DNA of 64,000 bases, taken from contig NZ_RQGG01000029.1 in assembly GCF_004769665.1 (NCBI RefSeq), forward strand, positions 1 to 64,000, given 5' to 3'. This DNA is from Leptospira kemamanensis (GTDB lineage Bacteria > Spirochaetota > Leptospiria > Leptospirales > Leptospiraceae). The first letter of the stretch is position 1. Each line of letters starts with the position of its first letter. The translations under genes and the position numbers were made by a program. Below are positions 7,823 to 16,381 of this stretch, in pieces. The notes below the pieces were generated by a model. It was not told the DNA's origin. It did no database searches and worked only from the letters and a program-made list of their open reading frames with translations.

Positions 7823-8818
7823 GTGTCCCATAACAAAATTATCCTCACTTTGGTGACGTTGTTTCTTTCCTTTGGGAATCTTTTTGCCAAGGATTATGAT
7901 TCAACACATGAATTGCCAGAAGTAAAACAACCTGATAAACATAGAGTGTTTTTAAGACTAACCGATGGATTTGGTACTCTTTACATTCCGGAGAAGGATT
8001 ACACAAGAAACGAAGACATTTCTGGTTATGCGGTTAGGAATACTCCAATCTCTGGATTTGATTTGTATTCGTTTTCTCAACAGATTCCAAAATTTGATGC
8101 AACGTCTTCTGGACGTGAACTAGAGTATCGTAACCAAGACAAGTTCCGATTTTTCTATGAAACCAGAAATCTTGTGAATGTTGGAAAACCTGCCAGTGAT
8201 GATGTTTACAGAACTAAGTTTTCAGAGAAACAGAATAGTGTTGGTTTTGCTTACTTTCATCCATTAACACCTAACTTCAATGTGGGTGCAAGTTTGCGTT
8301 ATACAACTGTTGACCAGTTAACAAAAACCAATCCTTTCTCTCAGTCGCTTGTCGGAAATAACTTCATTTACGCTATTTCCCCAAGAGATGCAGAGATGTC
8401 GGCAAAAGGATTTGTTCCTGGAGTTCACTTAGAATTCAAACCACTTCGTTGGTTTGAGATCCATTTAGGGCAACAGTTCTATATGTTAAAAGGATCAGAA
8501 TCGCGACCTACTATTTTTCTTGCCGCTGGCGGTGGAGCAAGTGCAGGTGGTGCTATTTTTGAAAGTGCTGATGTAACATACACGGGAACCAAACAAAACC
8601 TTGACTTTGTTTTCCGTTTTTCTTCTTGGTTTGCCACAAAATGGGGATATTCCAGAGAAAGAATGTTAGTAAGGTCTAGTAATCCACTTTCGATTGGATC
8701 TGGTTTTAGTGCAGCTAACTCAGTCAGTTATGCACTTTGGAATGGTGCTCAAACACAAAAGTTTGATTTAACTGCTCTCAACCTTACCTTTGAATTTTCA
8801 AAAAGTTTTGGCGAGTAA
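7823..8818 (+). CDS. Putative outer-membrane beta-barrel protein
   Basis: This 331-residue protein has a GTG start, a signal peptide (ILTLVTLFLSFGNLFAKD) and a mature part of alternating polar/aromatic strands. Examples are VGFAYFHPLTPNFNVGASLRY, VHLEFKPLRWFEIHLGQQFYM, LDFVFRFSSWFATKWGYSRE and the closing LTALNLTFEFSKSF. The strands and short turns fit an outer-membrane barrel, but the last residue is not the usual aromatic. I do not recognise a family. The 4-bp gap from the third TRL lipoprotein makes this the last gene of that operon. The lipoproteins could be its periplasmic or surface partners; this is inference. Confidence 0.6.
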   Translation: MSHNKIILTLVTLFLSFGNLFAKDYDSTHELPEVKQPDKHRVFLRLTDGFGTLYIPEKDYTRNEDISGYAVRNTPISGFDLYSFSQQIPKFDATSSGRELEYRNQDKFRFFYETRNLVNVGKPASDDVYRTKFSEKQNSVGFAYFHPLTPNFNVGASLRYTTVDQLTKTNPFSQSLVGNNFIYAISPRDAEMSAKGFVPGVHLEFKPLRWFEIHLGQQFYMLKGSESRPTIFLAAGGGASAGGAIFESADVTYTGTKQNLDFVFRFSSWFATKWGYSRERMLVRSSNPLSIGSGFSAANSVSYALWNGAQTQKFDLTALNLTFEFSKSFGE

Positions 8819-8834
8819 TTCACTCTAAAACAAT

Positions 8835-8858
8835 CCTAACAGGAGAATCCCTGTTAGG
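8835..8858 (+). terminator. Terminator-like hairpin after the TRL operon
   Basis: CCTAACAG at 8835-8842 pairs with CTGTTAGG at 8851-8858 around an 8-base loop. It lies 17 bp past the barrel gene. A weak T-rich stretch follows. Confidence 0.6.
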
Positions 8859-8959
8859 TGTAGATTTCCTTCTTTCAAAATCCTTCCTCAAATATCAATG
8901 CGCAAATTTTCCGACCAAACGATTGGAGTGGTTCCTCCAAAACATTGACCTATACCCAT

Positions 8960-9960
8960 TCATTCCACTGTTAGTTTTTGTTGCGTTACAATGAATTGAA
9001 ACGCATTTTCAGATAATGATTTTCCATTGATGGTGGCTGACCAAGCACTGTGACCGGCTCCTTCCAATCGATTGTATTCGTAAGGGGCACCAGAACTTAT
9101 ATAAGCATCACGCAGAGCTTCTGCTTGGGTGATCGGAACATCCAAATCAGCAGATCCGTGCACAATGCTAATTGGAGGATCGTTGGCATCAAATCTAGAT
9201 TGACCAGTGATGGCTTGCAAATAGGTCATATGATTGATCCCACCCCAATGGTCGATGATGGTGTGGTCTGTGGAACCAGCGGAAAGATTAGTAGAACTCA
9301 GTGTGGAATCTGTAGTAATTAAGCTCTCATCTCGAAAATCACTTGGGTTAGTGATTCCAAGCATATTCGCTAAGAAGGATCCAGCAGATCCTCCTAACGC
9401 AGTCACATAGTTCGTGTTAATACCATAAATAGAAGCATTTGCATACAACCAACGAACAGCCGCTTTTGCATCGCGAGCAGCTGGATACATGGCGTAACTC
9501 TGTTGTTTTTCTGCTGGAGTCAGTGTCGGATGATTCAAAACATAATTCCCCCATGAAGTGGCAAGAGATCCATAAGCCGAGATGAGTCGATAGTTGATGG
9601 AAATACAAACCCATCCTCGACTCGCAAAATAATTTGCCATAGCAACTATGTTAGTGTCTTCTTTCGATCCAGTGGAAAATCCTCCTCCATGAATCAAAAT
9701 CATCGCGGGACGATTGGTGGATGTATTCTCAGGTAAATACAAATCTAAACTTAAGTTTACGACACCTGCAGATACAGCAGTCCTTGGAGCAGTAAACCAG
9801 TGGCAAGTAAGGAAATATTTTGAGAATCGGAAGGATTGTTAGTTTTCTCACCAATGTTGATACAAGAAATCATAAACAAACAGGGAATGAGTATTACAAC
9901 CAAAATGTCTGAAAATCCAAATGGAAAACGAGTTGTTCGAAACTGATTTGTTAAATTCAT
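8960..9960 (-). pseudogene. Alpha/beta-hydrolase lipoprotein (esterase), split by one frameshift
   Basis: The N-terminal part starts at the ATG at 9960 (AGGAT ribosome site) and encodes a lipoprotein signal ending FMISC and a linker, then stops at 9757. Just before that stop the frame shifts by one base near 9772. The hydrolase then runs in the other frame as TAVSAGVVNLSLDLYLP and continues to 8960. All catalytic elements are present: oxyanion HGGG (LIHGGGFSTGS), nucleophile in GGSAGS, acid in GSADLDVPI and histidine in GAGHSAW. It resembles acetyl-esterase/feruloyl-esterase-like enzymes (BD-FAE). Restoring one base near 9772 gives one continuous product. Either this is a recent inactivation or a sequence error. 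A cytosolic form from a TTG near 9742 is a less likely alternative. Confidence 0.7.
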
Positions 9961-10043
9961 GAATCTTATCCTTTCGACTCTTTATAACAATCGATGACGG
10001 TAAATGTTCAAAATAAAATCTGAAATTTCCTAGGAGAAAGAAC

Positions 10044-10094
10044 ATGTTTCATACGCAAGATTTTGATAAAATTGGGAATCACAATGGAACATAA
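10044..10094 (+). CDS. Possible 16-residue leader ORF overlapping selO
   Basis: An ATG at 10044 has the best ribosome site in the region (TAGGAGAAAGAAC), yet its frame ends after 16 codons at a TAA that overlaps the selO ATG at 10084 by 11 bases. It could couple translation to selO or be chance. Its peptide resembles nothing I know. Confidence 0.3.
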   Translation: MFHTQDFDKIGNHNGT

Positions 10095-11577
10095 AAAAAG
10101 TCTAAAGCATATGCCTTCTATTTCCTTTCCTCCCTATCCAAACATAGAGAAAACTTATACATCTTTACCAGAGTCATTTTTCCAATACACAAAACCAACA
10201 CCAGTTGCTTCCCCCAAAGTTTTATTCTGGAATGAGGAGTTGGCACTTGAGTTTCAATTGGCGGATTGGTCAAAGGAAGAAGAGGCACTTGCACAATTTT
10301 TTTCTGGATCTCGTTTACCGGAAGGCCTGCAACCGTTTGCAGAAGCGTATGCGGGTCATCAGTTCGGACACTTTACCATATTAGGTGATGGAAGAGCCAT
10401 AGTGATGGGAGAGATCCAAAATCGAAGTGGGGAACGTTTTGATTTCCAATGGAAAGGTTCAGGAAGAACACGCTATTCGCGAAATGGAGATGGCCGTGCA
10501 ACCGTGAGTGCCATGTCTCGGGAATACATCATGAGTGAAGCAATGGCGGGATTACAAATTCCAACGACTCGAAGTTTGGCAGTCGTCACCACTGGTGAAC
10601 CTGTCTTACGGGAAGAAACCCAGGAAGGTGCAGTTCTTACCCGAGTGGCAAAAAGTCATATTCGTGTTGGAACGTTTGAATATGCTTACCAAACTTTATC
10701 ACTCAATGAATTGGAGGCTTTGTTTCGTTATACGGCCGAAAGACATGCTCCCGAAGTCTTGAAACAAAACAACCCGGCTTTAAGTTTTTTAGAATTCGTA
10801 ATGAAGAGACAAGTGGATCTCGTCATAAACTGGATGCGAGTGGGATTTATCCATGGTGTGATGAATACGGATAACATGAGTATCGCAGGTGAGACGATCG
10901 ACTACGGTCCATGTGCCTTTATGAATGGATATTCTGCCAAACGAGTGTTTAGTTCCATCGATGTGAATGGACGTTACGCATACGCAAACCAAGTGGGGAT
11001 TGCCCAGTGGAATCTTGCTTGTTTGGCCAATTCACTTCTCCCACTCATTGACAAAAACCAAGAGACAGCCATTACATTGGCAAAAGCAAAAATGTCTGAA
11101 TTGGAAACATGGTTTCAGGAACGTTATATCCGTATGTTGGGTGAAAAAATCGGAATTCCTCACCTAACAGAGAAAGATTTACCACTTTTACAAAGCCTTT
11201 ATCAGTGGATGCAAGACACCGAAGCAGATTTCACCAATACCTTTCTTGTATTGGAAGGTGTTTATGCACCCAAGGAATCGATTTACAATGATATTCGTTG
11301 GAATGACTGGGTAAACACTTGGCAGGAAGAAAAAAAGAAGAAGGGAATCCGAGAAGAAGATGCGACCTTTTTAATGCAAAAGACAAATCCTAGTTTCGTT
11401 CCCAGGAATCATTTAGTCGAAAGTGCACTGACAAATGCAAACCAGGGACTCACAAGTGTTGCCGATCAGCTGATAGAAAGAGGTAAATCTCCTTATCTTC
11501 GCGAAAAAGGATATGATTACGAATCGGAAGTGCCAATGGGAGGAGATCGCAACTATCGCACGTTTTGTGGGACTTGA
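10084..11577 (+). CDS. selO: Protein adenylyltransferase SelO (YdiU/UPF0061)
   Basis: This 497-residue pseudokinase-fold enzyme transfers AMP from ATP to protein hydroxyl groups. Conserved blocks are AYAGHQFGHFTILGDGRAI (about residues 88-106), QWKGSGRTRYSRNGDGRA, EAMAGLQIPTTRSLAVV, the active-site FIHGVMNTDNMSI and DYGPCAFMNGY. The C-terminus ends FCGT, with cysteine at the place where animal SelO has selenocysteine. The start is uncertain: ATG at 10084 is weakly served, a TTG at 10063 and a later ATG at 10111 are in frame, and a short leader ORF overlaps. It stands alone on this strand. Family assignment is certain; protein targets here are unknown. Confidence 0.93.
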   Translation: MEHKKSLKHMPSISFPPYPNIEKTYTSLPESFFQYTKPTPVASPKVLFWNEELALEFQLADWSKEEEALAQFFSGSRLPEGLQPFAEAYAGHQFGHFTILGDGRAIVMGEIQNRSGERFDFQWKGSGRTRYSRNGDGRATVSAMSREYIMSEAMAGLQIPTTRSLAVVTTGEPVLREETQEGAVLTRVAKSHIRVGTFEYAYQTLSLNELEALFRYTAERHAPEVLKQNNPALSFLEFVMKRQVDLVINWMRVGFIHGVMNTDNMSIAGETIDYGPCAFMNGYSAKRVFSSIDVNGRYAYANQVGIAQWNLACLANSLLPLIDKNQETAITLAKAKMSELETWFQERYIRMLGEKIGIPHLTEKDLPLLQSLYQWMQDTEADFTNTFLVLEGVYAPKESIYNDIRWNDWVNTWQEEKKKKGIREEDATFLMQKTNPSFVPRNHLVESALTNANQGLTSVADQLIERGKSPYLREKGYDYESEVPMGGDRNYRTFCGT

Positions 11578-11712
11578 GGATTAAAATAGGAGAATGGTTG
11601 GAACAGATTGAAAGTCTGTATCAATCTGTTCGGTCAAATCTTGTTTTGTCCGTCAAACTTTTTTTATCGAGACATCTGTATTTTCTGAAGTAGAAATCGA
11701 TAAGGAATTCAT

Positions 11713-12033
11713 TTATACACAGTATTTCAGCAATCCGCAGGTTATCATCAAGAACGATAATGGATTGAAGGTAATGATTGCCGTGATCACAAGATAAATA
11801 GGAGTGCTAAAATATTTTTTAAAATTAAACTTTTGGAAAGGTATGGTTAAAGGAAGTAGTAAGCCAAGTACAAAGATGCAAAAAGTGAGTTGATCAATGA
11901 ACTTGTAATGTAGCGGAATTGCGACAACTTTGTTCAAATACTGATACGAGATTTGAGCGAAAGAATAACTGAGAAATATAGTGAGAACTGAAATTGAAAA
12001 TGAAAAGATGATCTTGATCATTAGAGTTTTCAC
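11713..12033 (-). CDS. Small integral membrane protein, unknown
   Basis: This 106-residue hydrophobic protein has three predicted membrane spans: FSFSISVLTIFLSYSFA, LTFCIFVLGLLLPLTIPF and YLVITAIITFNPLSFLMITC. A short soluble loop (QYLNKVVAIPLHYKFID) sits between the first two. I recognise no family. It lies alone between selO (convergent) and the Cys-rich secreted protein (divergent). Length and hydrophobic pattern make it a plausible real gene, but I find no strong ribosome site. Confidence 0.45.
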   Translation of the reverse strand: MKTLMIKIIFSFSISVLTIFLSYSFAQISYQYLNKVVAIPLHYKFIDQLTFCIFVLGLLLPLTIPFQKFNFKKYFSTPIYLVITAIITFNPLSFLMITCGLLKYCV

Positions 12034-12316
12034 TTAGGAAATGATTATGGCTCAACAAATGAAAGTCAATTCGAAAGAGGCTTCCAAATTCATTCCATTG
12101 GTTGATTTGGCCTCCACGATTCGATTTTTGAAGGCTCTCTTCATCTAATACAAGAGATGGAAGGATAGGTTTTGCACCTCGAACTAGAATTCGTATCACT
12201 ATCTGGTTTTTTTCGCAAAAAATTGACACGAAATCGATTGCCAATCTTCTTTTTCTTTTTTACACTAAGATTTCAATTTCTTTCGAATCTTTCGATTTCC
12301 TCTAGGAGGTTATGAC

Positions 12317-12568
12317 GTGATACAACACCTAACCAAAATTCTCATCCTCGCCGCTATCACTTGGGTATCGGTTCCTGTTTTTGCTGGGGCCGAAGCGAAA
12401 ATGAAATCTGAGGCATCCGTTCCTTATGATCCAAACAAAAAAAAACCGGGAGAAGAATGTAAATCTTCTGATGAATGCCAAAATCACCACGAGTGTAAAA
12501 GTGATGGTGAAAAAAATGTCTGCACGGCTCCACCACCACGAAAGTTACCACCAGGAGTTGTGACCTAA
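12317..12568 (+). CDS. Small cysteine-rich secreted protein
   Basis: This 83-residue protein starts at a GTG preceded by a textbook TAGGAGG seven bases upstream. A signal peptide (ILILAAITWVSVPVFAG) is followed by a short mature part with four cysteines in PGEECKSSDECQNHHECKS and VCTAP, spaced like a small disulfide-knot or metal-binding module (CX5CX5CX7C). The tail is proline-rich. The product is exported and probably periplasmic. The next gene, a polytopic membrane protein, begins 13 bp downstream, so the two are almost surely co-expressed. I recognise no named family. Confidence 0.65.
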   Translation: MIQHLTKILILAAITWVSVPVFAGAEAKMKSEASVPYDPNKKKPGEECKSSDECQNHHECKSDGEKNVCTAPPPRKLPPGVVT

Positions 12569-12580
12569 CACGGGACGTAA

Positions 12581-13624
12581 GTGGGAATCATCGGATCTAA
12601 AAGTTTGCTTTTGCCAAAAATTTCCCACTTCGATTTTTTCTTGATCATTGGGACCACACTTCTTGCCAGTACGATGGCGGGAGTGACTGTGTTCTGGCCT
12701 TTACTGTTCATCCCTATGTTAACTCTACACAGTTGGCTTTTTGGGTATGAACATTTATGGTCTACTTACACAAGACTCTTGTTTCATTCGGAGGATCGCA
12801 AACGGTACTCGGCATTGTTGTGGATTGTGTTCCCGATTGTTTTTTTCATTTTGTTTGCGATCGGGAAAACGTGGGGACTCAAAGGAATTTTTCTTACTTA
12901 TTTTATCGGCCAGTTTTATCATACCGTTCGGCAGAGTTGGGGGATCACACAAGCTTACCGTCGTGACGCGGGAGGGATGAGTTGGGATTCTGAATGGTTG
13001 TCTGAATTGACTTTGTGGTCTGTGCCTATTTGGGGTTTCCTCCATCGCTCGTCTCAGAGACCAAATGAATTTTTGTTTCAAGACTTTTGGCTTCCTCCTG
13101 TGCCAAAGGTGGTTGTTTCTGTGGCAGGTATCATCTCGATCATTCTTTGGTTGTACTGGGCCTATACACGTCTCATGGCGTTACGTCGAAAGGAACTCGA
13201 TGCCCGCCATACTTTGTTTATGATATCCCACTTTTTTGTTTTTTTTCTGGGTTATATTTGGATCGAGGAATTGTGTTCTGGTTGGTTACTTGTGAACGTT
13301 TGGCACAATGTGCAATACATTCTCTATGTTTGGGCATTTAACCAAAAACGTTTTGTCCTTGGAGTGGATTCTAAGGCAAAAGTTTTGTCTTGGCTTTCGC
13401 AAAAAAAACTAGGTGTTAGTATTTTATATTTTCTCTTCACGATCACACTCGCCTTACCAATGATTTATTTTCTTCCTTTGGCTGGAATGACACTTGATGA
13501 ATTATTTAAGAACCAACTTGTTCCGTTTGCAGTTCTATTGGCGATGTCTTTTACCTTTCATCATTATATGGTGGATGGAGTGATTTGGAAACGAGAGCAT
13601 CTTCCCGCATCAATCAATCGTTGA
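12581..13624 (+). CDS. Polytopic membrane protein with conserved-looking histidine motifs, unknown
   Basis: This 347-residue protein has about eight predicted membrane spans and a GTG start. Histidines sit at or beside helix ends in striking contexts: LHSWLFGYEHLW (about 49-60), FYHTVRQSWG (about 112-121), LDARHTLFMISHFF, VWHNVQYILYVWAFN and FHHYMVDGVIWK near the C-terminus. Membrane proteins with several such motifs often bind haem or a di-iron centre (desaturase- or alkane-hydroxylase-like), but the spacing does not match a canonical HX3-4H, HX2HH set, and I do not assign it. It follows the Cys-rich secreted protein by 13 bp. I consider it a candidate new metal-binding membrane protein. Confidence 0.6.
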   Translation: MGIIGSKSLLLPKISHFDFFLIIGTTLLASTMAGVTVFWPLLFIPMLTLHSWLFGYEHLWSTYTRLLFHSEDRKRYSALLWIVFPIVFFILFAIGKTWGLKGIFLTYFIGQFYHTVRQSWGITQAYRRDAGGMSWDSEWLSELTLWSVPIWGFLHRSSQRPNEFLFQDFWLPPVPKVVVSVAGIISIILWLYWAYTRLMALRRKELDARHTLFMISHFFVFFLGYIWIEELCSGWLLVNVWHNVQYILYVWAFNQKRFVLGVDSKAKVLSWLSQKKLGVSILYFLFTITLALPMIYFLPLAGMTLDELFKNQLVPFAVLLAMSFTFHHYMVDGVIWKREHLPASINR

Positions 13625-13823
13625 AAATCGATTTTCTCCAAAAATAGGTTCGGCAAACATTCGATTCGCAAATTCTCTTCCGAAATTTTACTGATAAAAA
13701 CGCTTCCTGATCATCGTTCAAACCGATCCGAAACCACAAAAAAGAGTATGATATCATGATTGGCGACGATTAAACTTCCAAAACCAATTATCCTATTGGA
13801 TACCAAGGAAAGGAAATGAATCT

Positions 13824-14507
13824 ATGAACAAAAATCTTCCCCAAAACCATCTCTCCCAAAAAAGAAATCTGCTTAGCGTTCTCATCGTTTTTGCTCTTGC
13901 CAGCACGATTGGATGTGCTTCTAGTTTGTATCCGGTTCGCACAACTGTTGAGAAAAAAGAATCAATTGCTGTTTTCCTCAATAAAGTGGAATCAACTCCT
14001 GCATTAGTCCAAGGTACTCATATGGCGAAAGCTTCCAAAAGTATCGCTGAGTATGATGCCCTCTTGGAAACATTGAAACAATCCCTACAAAAAGAATTCC
14101 CAGGTTCAAAAGTGGTAGAACCAAAAACAACGAAAGATGAAATCTTGGGACAAACAGTTTATATGTATGACTTTGCTTCCACAAAATCAAAAATCGGAAT
14201 CGAATTTATTCCAGCGACGACTTATACGATCGATGGAAGTTTTGAAAAATCTTGGACACAAGAGACAAAAGTTATGATTCGCTTCCGAGAAATCAATGGA
14301 GATCGAATGGGAAAATACATGGGAAGTCGGTTTGGTTATACTTTGGCAACAGTGACTGAATCAGGAAGTTGTGGTGGCACTTGCCAAAAGAATGCCAATG
14401 TTCTCGTTGAAATGTCAAACCCAGCCAAACATGTACCAAATCTGAAATCACAAATCCCAGAAAACTTGAAGAAAGTGATCCAAGAAATCATGGCAAGTGA
14501 ACCGTAG
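13824..14507 (+). CDS. Lipoprotein of unknown function
   Basis: This 227-residue lipoprotein starts at the ATG at 13824, after AAGGAAAGGAAATG. The signal is unusually long (LLSVLIVFALASTIGCASS), with cysteine at about residue 31. The mature part is alpha/beta: IAVFLNKVESTP, a helical stretch with LLETLKQSLQKEFPG, then IGIEFIPATTYTIDGSFEKSW. Two cysteines lie close together in SGSCGGTCQKN. The layout (small lipoprotein with a short FLN strand, helix, then strand VVEP) resembles TolB-N/CsgG-type lipoproteins, but I cannot assign a family. It stands alone and ends before a strong shared hairpin. Confidence 0.65.
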   Translation: MNKNLPQNHLSQKRNLLSVLIVFALASTIGCASSLYPVRTTVEKKESIAVFLNKVESTPALVQGTHMAKASKSIAEYDALLETLKQSLQKEFPGSKVVEPKTTKDEILGQTVYMYDFASTKSKIGIEFIPATTYTIDGSFEKSWTQETKVMIRFREINGDRMGKYMGSRFGYTLATVTESGSCGGTCQKNANVLVEMSNPAKHVPNLKSQIPENLKKVIQEIMASEP

Positions 14508-14548
14508 AGTTCCTTCGGTTACAAACATTACCTTGTGATCGCAAAGAT

Positions 14549-14596
14549 AAGATCATGAATGTAAACTGAGGGAATCGGTTTTACATTCATGATCTT
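14549..14596. terminator. Strong bidirectional hairpin
   Basis: AAGATCATGAATGTAAA at 14549-14565 pairs perfectly over 17 bp with the complementary arm at 14580-14596; the loop is 14 bases. It lies between the convergent lipoprotein gene and the decayed response regulator, whose stop codon is inside the left arm. Confidence 0.7.
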
Positions 14597-14904
14597 TGTA
14601 ACGTATGATCTCCATAAAAAGTTTTAGAGCCATTTTAATCGATGCATCTAAAACGGTAATCGTCGAACTTTTAACAACATATCCATAGGAAGTAATTCCT
14701 TCTGTCTTTGTTACGATTTCTTTCTCTGTATGGGAGGATAAAAAGATGAGTGGAATGTCTGTTTTTTCCAGAATGATTTTTGCAGCTTCTGTCCCCTCGA
14801 TGCACAAGTTACGGAATATCCGTATTGTTCTAAACTTTTTTTTCGGTGAGAGAAAGAATCGCCTCATCTTCCACAAGCAATACTTTGAGGGGATGGTTTT
14901 GCAT
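14553..14904 (-). pseudogene. Decayed response-regulator receiver domain
   Basis: From the ATG at 14904 the frame reads MQNHPLKVLLVEDEAILSL TEKKV and hits a TAG. One extra A in the run of eight A's restores the reading SLEQYGYSVTCASRG. A second junction, inside GAGGGGACAG, then jumps to GTEAAKIILEKTDIPLIFLSSH, which continues to the stop near 14553. Compared with receiver domains of the usual order (acidic pair, LMDxxL with the phospho-aspartate, then GTEAA), about 30-40 residues including the phospho-acceptor are gone. The lesions are one frameshift and one internal deletion, so no working receiver can be made. A structured repeat lies 65 bp upstream. Confidence 0.75.
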
Positions 14905-14968
14905 GTTCGGATGGTTCCTTGTTTTGGTCCATTTATAATGATTCTAGGAAAGTAGATCTTTGTCCTCT

Positions 14969-15039
14969 GCGCCCCGGATTGCAGCGGAAATCCTTTGCGA
15001 ATGCAAAGATTGGAGCGAAAAGCCGGAAATGTGCGCCCC
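14969..15039 (-). repeat. Structured intergenic repeat, short form (copy 2)
   Basis: On the minus strand it begins GGGGCGCACATTTCCGGC and contains the CGCTCCAATCTTTGC / GCAAAGGATTTCCGC core; it ends ATCCGGGGCGC. Compared with copy 1 the final GGGGTGC has become GGGGCGC. It lies between the decayed response regulator and the secreted lipase-like gene. Confidence 0.8.
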
Positions 15040-15098
15040 CAATCAGTGAAGCCTGACAAATGTTTTGCCAGACTTCTTTTTAATTCAGTTAACGAAGG

Positions 15099-15866
15099 TT
15101 ACCTGTTTCCTTCGTTCATAATCTCACTATGATTTTTGTTGAGTCCAGCGGCTGTTAAGGACGGAGCGCGGACGTGACCAGAATACTGTGTGTATGTTGT
15201 ATTTCCACTCACCACTGAGCTTTGGCACTTATCTAAACCACCAGCACGATTGTATCCACAAGCAGAGTGAAACGCAACTGCATAGTCATCCGCACCTGGA
15301 AGGATGAAGGAAGAACCAAATCGAGTTTTGTAACCTGGAACATGATTGATGAGAACCGATGCTGTTACGTTGTGATTGAACGCACCACGAGCCGTTGTTA
15401 CTCGAAGTGACTGATCCATTGCGTTTCCGCCCCCACCAATTAAGTTTGCGAGTTCAGAACCACCAGAAGCAGCAGCAAGAGCCGTTACTTTTGTAATATT
15501 GAAACCTTTTGCAGTCGTTGTATCACCGAGGCTTGCTAACCAATATTCGATGGCATAACATCCAGCGGAATGACAAACGATCTTACAAGTATTGGATCCC
15601 TTGCAATAATTCATTAGGCCAGTTGTGATATTGGTTTGGGCTCTCGCAGATCCGTAGGTTCTTGGATCAGAGCTTCCATCGTAACCAATGAAGATTTTGG
15701 ATCCCGAAACCACATTCGCATTCGTTCCCCAATAACTGTTCACATCGGTGGTTCCTACCCCGTCGTGATTTTTACTGGACTTCCCGTGAATGAACACGGT
15801 ATAAGTCTGTGCGCTCATGCTGGTCGCAAACAGCATGGCAAAAATTAGGTTGATTGTAATTTTCAT
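15099..15866 (-). CDS. Secreted alpha/beta-hydrolase (lipase-like)
   Basis: I prefer the ATG at 15866 (255 residues), which is preceded by AGGAGAG; an in-frame ATG 18 bases earlier contains that ribosome site inside its own coding part. The signal peptide MKITINLIFAMLFATSMSAQ is typical. The mature enzyme starts TYTVFIHGKSS, a lipase-like oxyanion strand (FxHG). The nucleophile is in CHSAGC (GxSxG variant with C in the first position). Downstream are a histidine-containing VAFHSACGY and a final GHVRAPSLTAAG. It is probably exported. Substrate unknown; a PGAP1/lipase-class fold is the best guess. Confidence 0.7.
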   Translation of the reverse strand: MKITINLIFAMLFATSMSAQTYTVFIHGKSSKNHDGVGTTDVNSYWGTNANVVSGSKIFIGYDGSSDPRTYGSARAQTNITTGLMNYCKGSNTCKIVCHSAGCYAIEYWLASLGDTTTAKGFNITKVTALAAASGGSELANLIGGGGNAMDQSLRVTTARGAFNHNVTASVLINHVPGYKTRFGSSFILPGADDYAVAFHSACGYNRAGGLDKCQSSVVSGNTTYTQYSGHVRAPSLTAAGLNKNHSEIMNEGNR

Positions 15867-16109
15867 CTTTCTCTCCTTTTTCAAGTAGCCCAGAAGTACA
15901 AATTTGGTTAAAGTATGTCAAATATTTATTTTTATGGCATAATTATTTCTAAAAAATGAGTAAATGACACAAAAAGCTCCGTAGTTTCGTAAAAATACTC
16001 AACACTTGTCAGGAAATTTTGGAGGTGAAACGAGAGAGGTTCAGGGATTAGAAGAAGGCACGGGCAGAAGGGGAAGTGTTGTTCCTTGAGTACGGAGGAG
16101 AGGGGTGAG

Positions 16110-16215
16110 GGCACCTCGCAATGGTTCGGAAGTTAGAAATTCTTTCGTGCAAGCGACTGGGCTTTCCGTTCCAATCTTTGCGTTCGCAAAGGATTTCCAC
16201 TGCTATCCCTGGTGC
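16110..16215 (+). repeat. Structured intergenic repeat, long form (copy 3)
   Basis: It begins GGCACCTCGCA, passes through the variable segment, then CGACTGGGCTTTCCG, the core TTCCAATCTTTGCGTTCGCAAAGGA read as a hairpin, and ends TATCCCTGGTGC. The terminal GCACC and GGTGC pair. It lies in a 515-bp gap (15867-16381) that otherwise holds only AT-rich upstream sequence and no ORF I believe. Confidence 0.8.
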
Positions 16216-16381
16216 AGGGACATTGAATGAAAATCGATTGCCGTGTGTAAATTTTAGCAATTACTTGCCCTAAAGAAAAGAATTTCCATTTTTTAAATCA
16301 CTCCCTTTCGAGGGATTGGTGATCTCGAATTCGCTTTTCTCCTGCAATACCAATTCACTGAGTTGATCACGAGGCAATGAT

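Noticed and set aside
14553..15059. 168-codon frame covering the response-regulator relic
   Set aside because: Its N-terminal third is a translation of the structured repeat and its middle is the wrong frame of the receiver domain. The pseudogene reading explains the sequence better.
16048..16260. 70-codon frame in the gap before the paralogous lipoproteins
   Set aside because: It spans the structured repeat, which accounts for its composition; no start signal.
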